Shown: positions 5,212 through 7,085 of the stretch, piece by piece
Numbering within the stretch: position 1 is the first letter of the stretch
Layout: the number at the start of each line of letters is the position of its first letter
NCBI GenBank assembly: GCA_029260335.1
Contig: JAJDDL010000183.1
Location: 1 to 7,085, forward strand
Length of the DNA stretch: 7,085 nt
Direction of reading: 5' to 3'
Origin: Phycisphaerales bacterium
GTDB taxonomy: Bacteria > Planctomycetota > Phycisphaerae > Phycisphaerales > UBA1924
The notes under the pieces: model-generated
What the model was told of the DNA's origin: nothing
What the model saw: the letters and a program-made list of their open reading frames with translations, nothing else
The model's database searches: none
Position numbers and translations under genes: made by a program

Positions 5212-7085
5212 ATGGACCGGCGATTCAAGACTCTGTACTCCGATGAGCTCACCTTCTTGCGTGAGATGGCCGTGGAGTTTGCGCGCGAAGAGCCGGAGAT
5301 CGCTCGCGGCCTGAGCCTGACGGAGACCACCGACCGCTGCCCCGATCCCTACATCGAACGCTTGCTCGAGGGCGTCGCGTTTCTCACCGCACGCATCCGC
5401 CTGCAACTGGACGCGCAGTTCCCGAGGTTCACCCACCATCTCCTGGACACCATCTTCCCGCACTATCTCGCGCCCACACCCGCGATGGGCATCGTGCGAC
5501 TGCAGCCCGATCTGTCCGATGCCGGGCTCGCCGATGGCCCGGTCTTCAAACGAGGCACCTGGATCCGCCAATCCCGGCCGATCCGCGTGCGCGGCACGCT
5601 CCAAGATAAGACCTGCCAATACGTGACCGCCCACGACGTTCAGGTCTGGCCCCTGCGTATCGAGAACGCCAGCTATCACGCGCGCGACATGGGCGTGCTC
5701 CACCTGCCCGAGCACATGCGCGGCAGGAGCGGCCCCAGCGCCGCCCTTCGCATTCGACTCAACGTCACCGCCGGCGACTTGGGAAAGATGGATCTCGATG
5801 AGCTGACGTTCCATCTGCCGGGCGATGGGCCCAAGCCGATCCGGATGTACGAGCAGATCTTTGCGCACGCCTCAAAGGTGCTCGTGCGCGATGGCCAGCC
5901 GATCCCGCGCACGCAGATCGAGCTCGGGGCCGAGTCGATCGAGCAGGTGGGCTTTGAGAACGATCAGGCGATGCTGCCGGTCGACCCTCGCTGCTACCAG
6001 GGCTATCGCCTGCTCAAGGAATACGCGTGCATGCCCAAGCGGTTCTTCTTCTTCAAAGTGCGGGGGCTCGGTGAGCACCTGCGCCAGATCGGCGGCGGCG
6101 CGTTCGAGATTGTCCTGCTCTTCGATCGCGAGGATGAGCGGCTGGACGATCAGGTTTCCAGCGAAGACCTGAGCCTTTTCTGCACACCCGTGGTCAACCT
6201 CTTCAAGTTTCAAAGCCCCGTGACGATCAGGCTCAGCGAACGCCGTGTGGAATACCCGATCGTCGCCGACGGCACCCGACGCATCGACTACGAGGTCCAC
6301 TCGGTCGATTCGGTGCACGCGATCGGCAAGGGCGGCAAACGCCTGCATCCGTTCTATGCCTCTACCGACGCGCAAGACGCCCAGTCGGCGTACTTCGCGA
6401 TCTCGCGCCTTTCTCGCACGATGGTCGACTCTGAGCTCGAGCAAGAGCAATGGCGATCGGACGACTATCGAGGCTCGGACGTGTTCATTTCCATCGTGGA
6501 CCAAGCCGGCACGCCGACGATGAGTGAGTTCGATGCGCTCGATCTTGGTCTGATGGTGACCAACCGAGACTTGCCGTTGCACCTGCGCGATGAACCATTC
6601 AAGAGCTGGGAAGATTCGGGCGTGCCGATCGAGTCGATCGGTTTCATCGGTTCTCTTCGCCCGCCCCTGCCCGCGCTAGCGGGCGACGCCGGCGCGTGGG
6701 CGATCATCAGCCATCTGAAGCTCAACTACCTCTCGCTCATCGAGGACGACGGCGAGGACGAAGGGGCCGGCCCGATCAAGCAACTGCTCAAGCTCTACGC
6801 GCCCGTGCCCGAGGGCGCACGCCAGGACGCGTTGCGCGACGATCCCTGGTCGGACCAGATCCGGGGCATCCAGAGGGTTACGACCACGTCGATCACCCGG
6901 CGTGTGCCCGTACCCGGACCGATCAGCTTTGCCAAGGGCTTGGGCATCGAGATCGAGGTGGATGAGGGCAAGTTTGACGCGTCGGGTGTGCTCTTGCTCG
7001 GTGCCGTGCTCGAGCGGTTCCTGGCGCGGTACGCTTCGATCAACACGGTGATAGAGACATCGATCCGCACGCAGAACCGGGAAGT
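5212..7085 (+). CDS. tssF: TssF (ImpG/VasA) T6SS baseplate protein, 3' partial
   Basis: The frame is open from 5212 to the window end: 624 codons plus two bases, no stop. TssF forms the baseplate wedge with TssG and TssE, comparable to T4 gp6. The start is fixed by an in-frame TAG at 5203-5205, and the N-terminus LYSDELTFLREMAVEFA matches the family opening. Further family blocks are DPYIERLLEGVAFLTARI (residues 45-62), FPHYLAPTPAM (82-92), YRLLKEYACMPKRFFFFKVRG in two halves from 265, CTPVVNLF (324-331) and WAIISHLKLNYLSLIE (496-511). An acidic stretch follows at 510-517. The last visible residues (SINTVIETSIRTQNREV) match the region just before the TssF C-terminus, so perhaps a dozen residues are missing. 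tssG would be expected next. Because the frame runs off the edge it is easy to overlook. Confidence 0.96.
   Translation, partial: MDRRFKTLYSDELTFLREMAVEFAREEPEIARGLSLTETTDRCPDPYIERLLEGVAFLTARIRLQLDAQFPRFTHHLLDTIFPHYLAPTPAMGIVRLQPDLSDAGLADGPVFKRGTWIRQSRPIRVRGTLQDKTCQYVTAHDVQVWPLRIENASYHARDMGVLHLPEHMRGRSGPSAALRIRLNVTAGDLGKMDLDELTFHLPGDGPKPIRMYEQIFAHASKVLVRDGQPIPRTQIELGAESIEQVGFENDQAMLPVDPRCYQGYRLLKEYACMPKRFFFFKVRGLGEHLRQIGGGAFEIVLLFDREDERLDDQVSSEDLSLFCTPVVNLFKFQSPVTIRLSERRVEYPIVADGTRRIDYEVHSVDSVHAIGKGGKRLHPFYASTDAQDAQSAYFAISRLSRTMVDSELEQEQWRSDDYRGSDVFISIVDQAGTPTMSEFDALDLGLMVTNRDLPLHLRDEPFKSWEDSGVPIESIGFIGSLRPPLPALAGDAGAWAIISHLKLNYLSLIEDDGEDEGAGPIKQLLKLYAPVPEGARQDALRDDPWSDQIRGIQRVTTTSITRRVPVPGPISFAKGLGIEIEVDEGKFDASGVLLLGAVLERFLARYASINTVIETSIRTQNRE

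Noticed and set aside
5101..6582. Two long minus-strand open frames opposite tssF
   Set aside because: tssF is continuous and strongly matched on the plus strand throughout. The antisense frames are composition shadows.
1..7085. Search for CRISPR arrays, tRNA genes, insertion sequences or toxin/immunity pairs
   Set aside because: None seen. All gaps are under 130 bases, no regularly spaced repeats were found, and every long plus-strand frame is accounted for by a T6SS core gene.

Overview
The window is one continuous, same-strand stretch of a type VI secretion system (T6SS) operon. Seven genes are visible, all on the + strand: tssA (5' end cut off), tssB, tssC, hcp (tssD), tagJ (impE family), tssE and tssF (3' end cut off by a few codons). 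Every gene was assigned from family motifs in its translation. The order tssA-tssB-tssC-hcp-tagJ-tssE-tssF is the same as in the Pseudomonas aeruginosa H1-T6SS locus, so tssG and clpV would be expected just downstream and are not in view.

Organism: a GC-rich, diderm bacterium, with codons ending mostly in G or C. The proteins are divergent from the proteobacterial ones, for example in the Hcp and TssC termini and the alanine/proline/glutamate tail on TssB. This general flavour would fit a planctomycete-like lineage, but that is an impression only. No ribosomal RNA or other lineage marker is present.

Layout: 2-784 tssA; a 128-base gap with a small inverted repeat; 913-1509 tssB, overlapping 1502-2995 tssC by 8 bases; a 69-base gap with a short GC hairpin and a strong ribosome site; 3065-3562 hcp; an 89-base gap with a 9-bp hairpin capped by GCGA and a second helix that could mask the tagJ ribosome site; 3652-4482 tagJ, whose stop shares one base with the start of 4482-5150 tssE; a 61-base gap with a 13-base tandem duplication; 5212 to the end, tssF. 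No gap exceeds 300 bases.

How they work together: TssB and TssC form the contractile sheath around the Hcp tube. TssE and TssF belong to the baseplate wedge, and TssA primes or caps assembly. TagJ is an accessory protein that in P. aeruginosa binds TssB. The membrane complex (TssJLM), TssK, TssG, ClpV, VgrG and any effector/immunity genes lie outside the window.

The genes themselves are a known system. The parts most worth a second look are non-coding or peripheral: RNA hairpins flanking hcp, the tandem repeat at the tssF ribosome site, the TssB tail whose codons carry the tssC ribosome site, and the low-complexity insertion near the TssE N-terminus.
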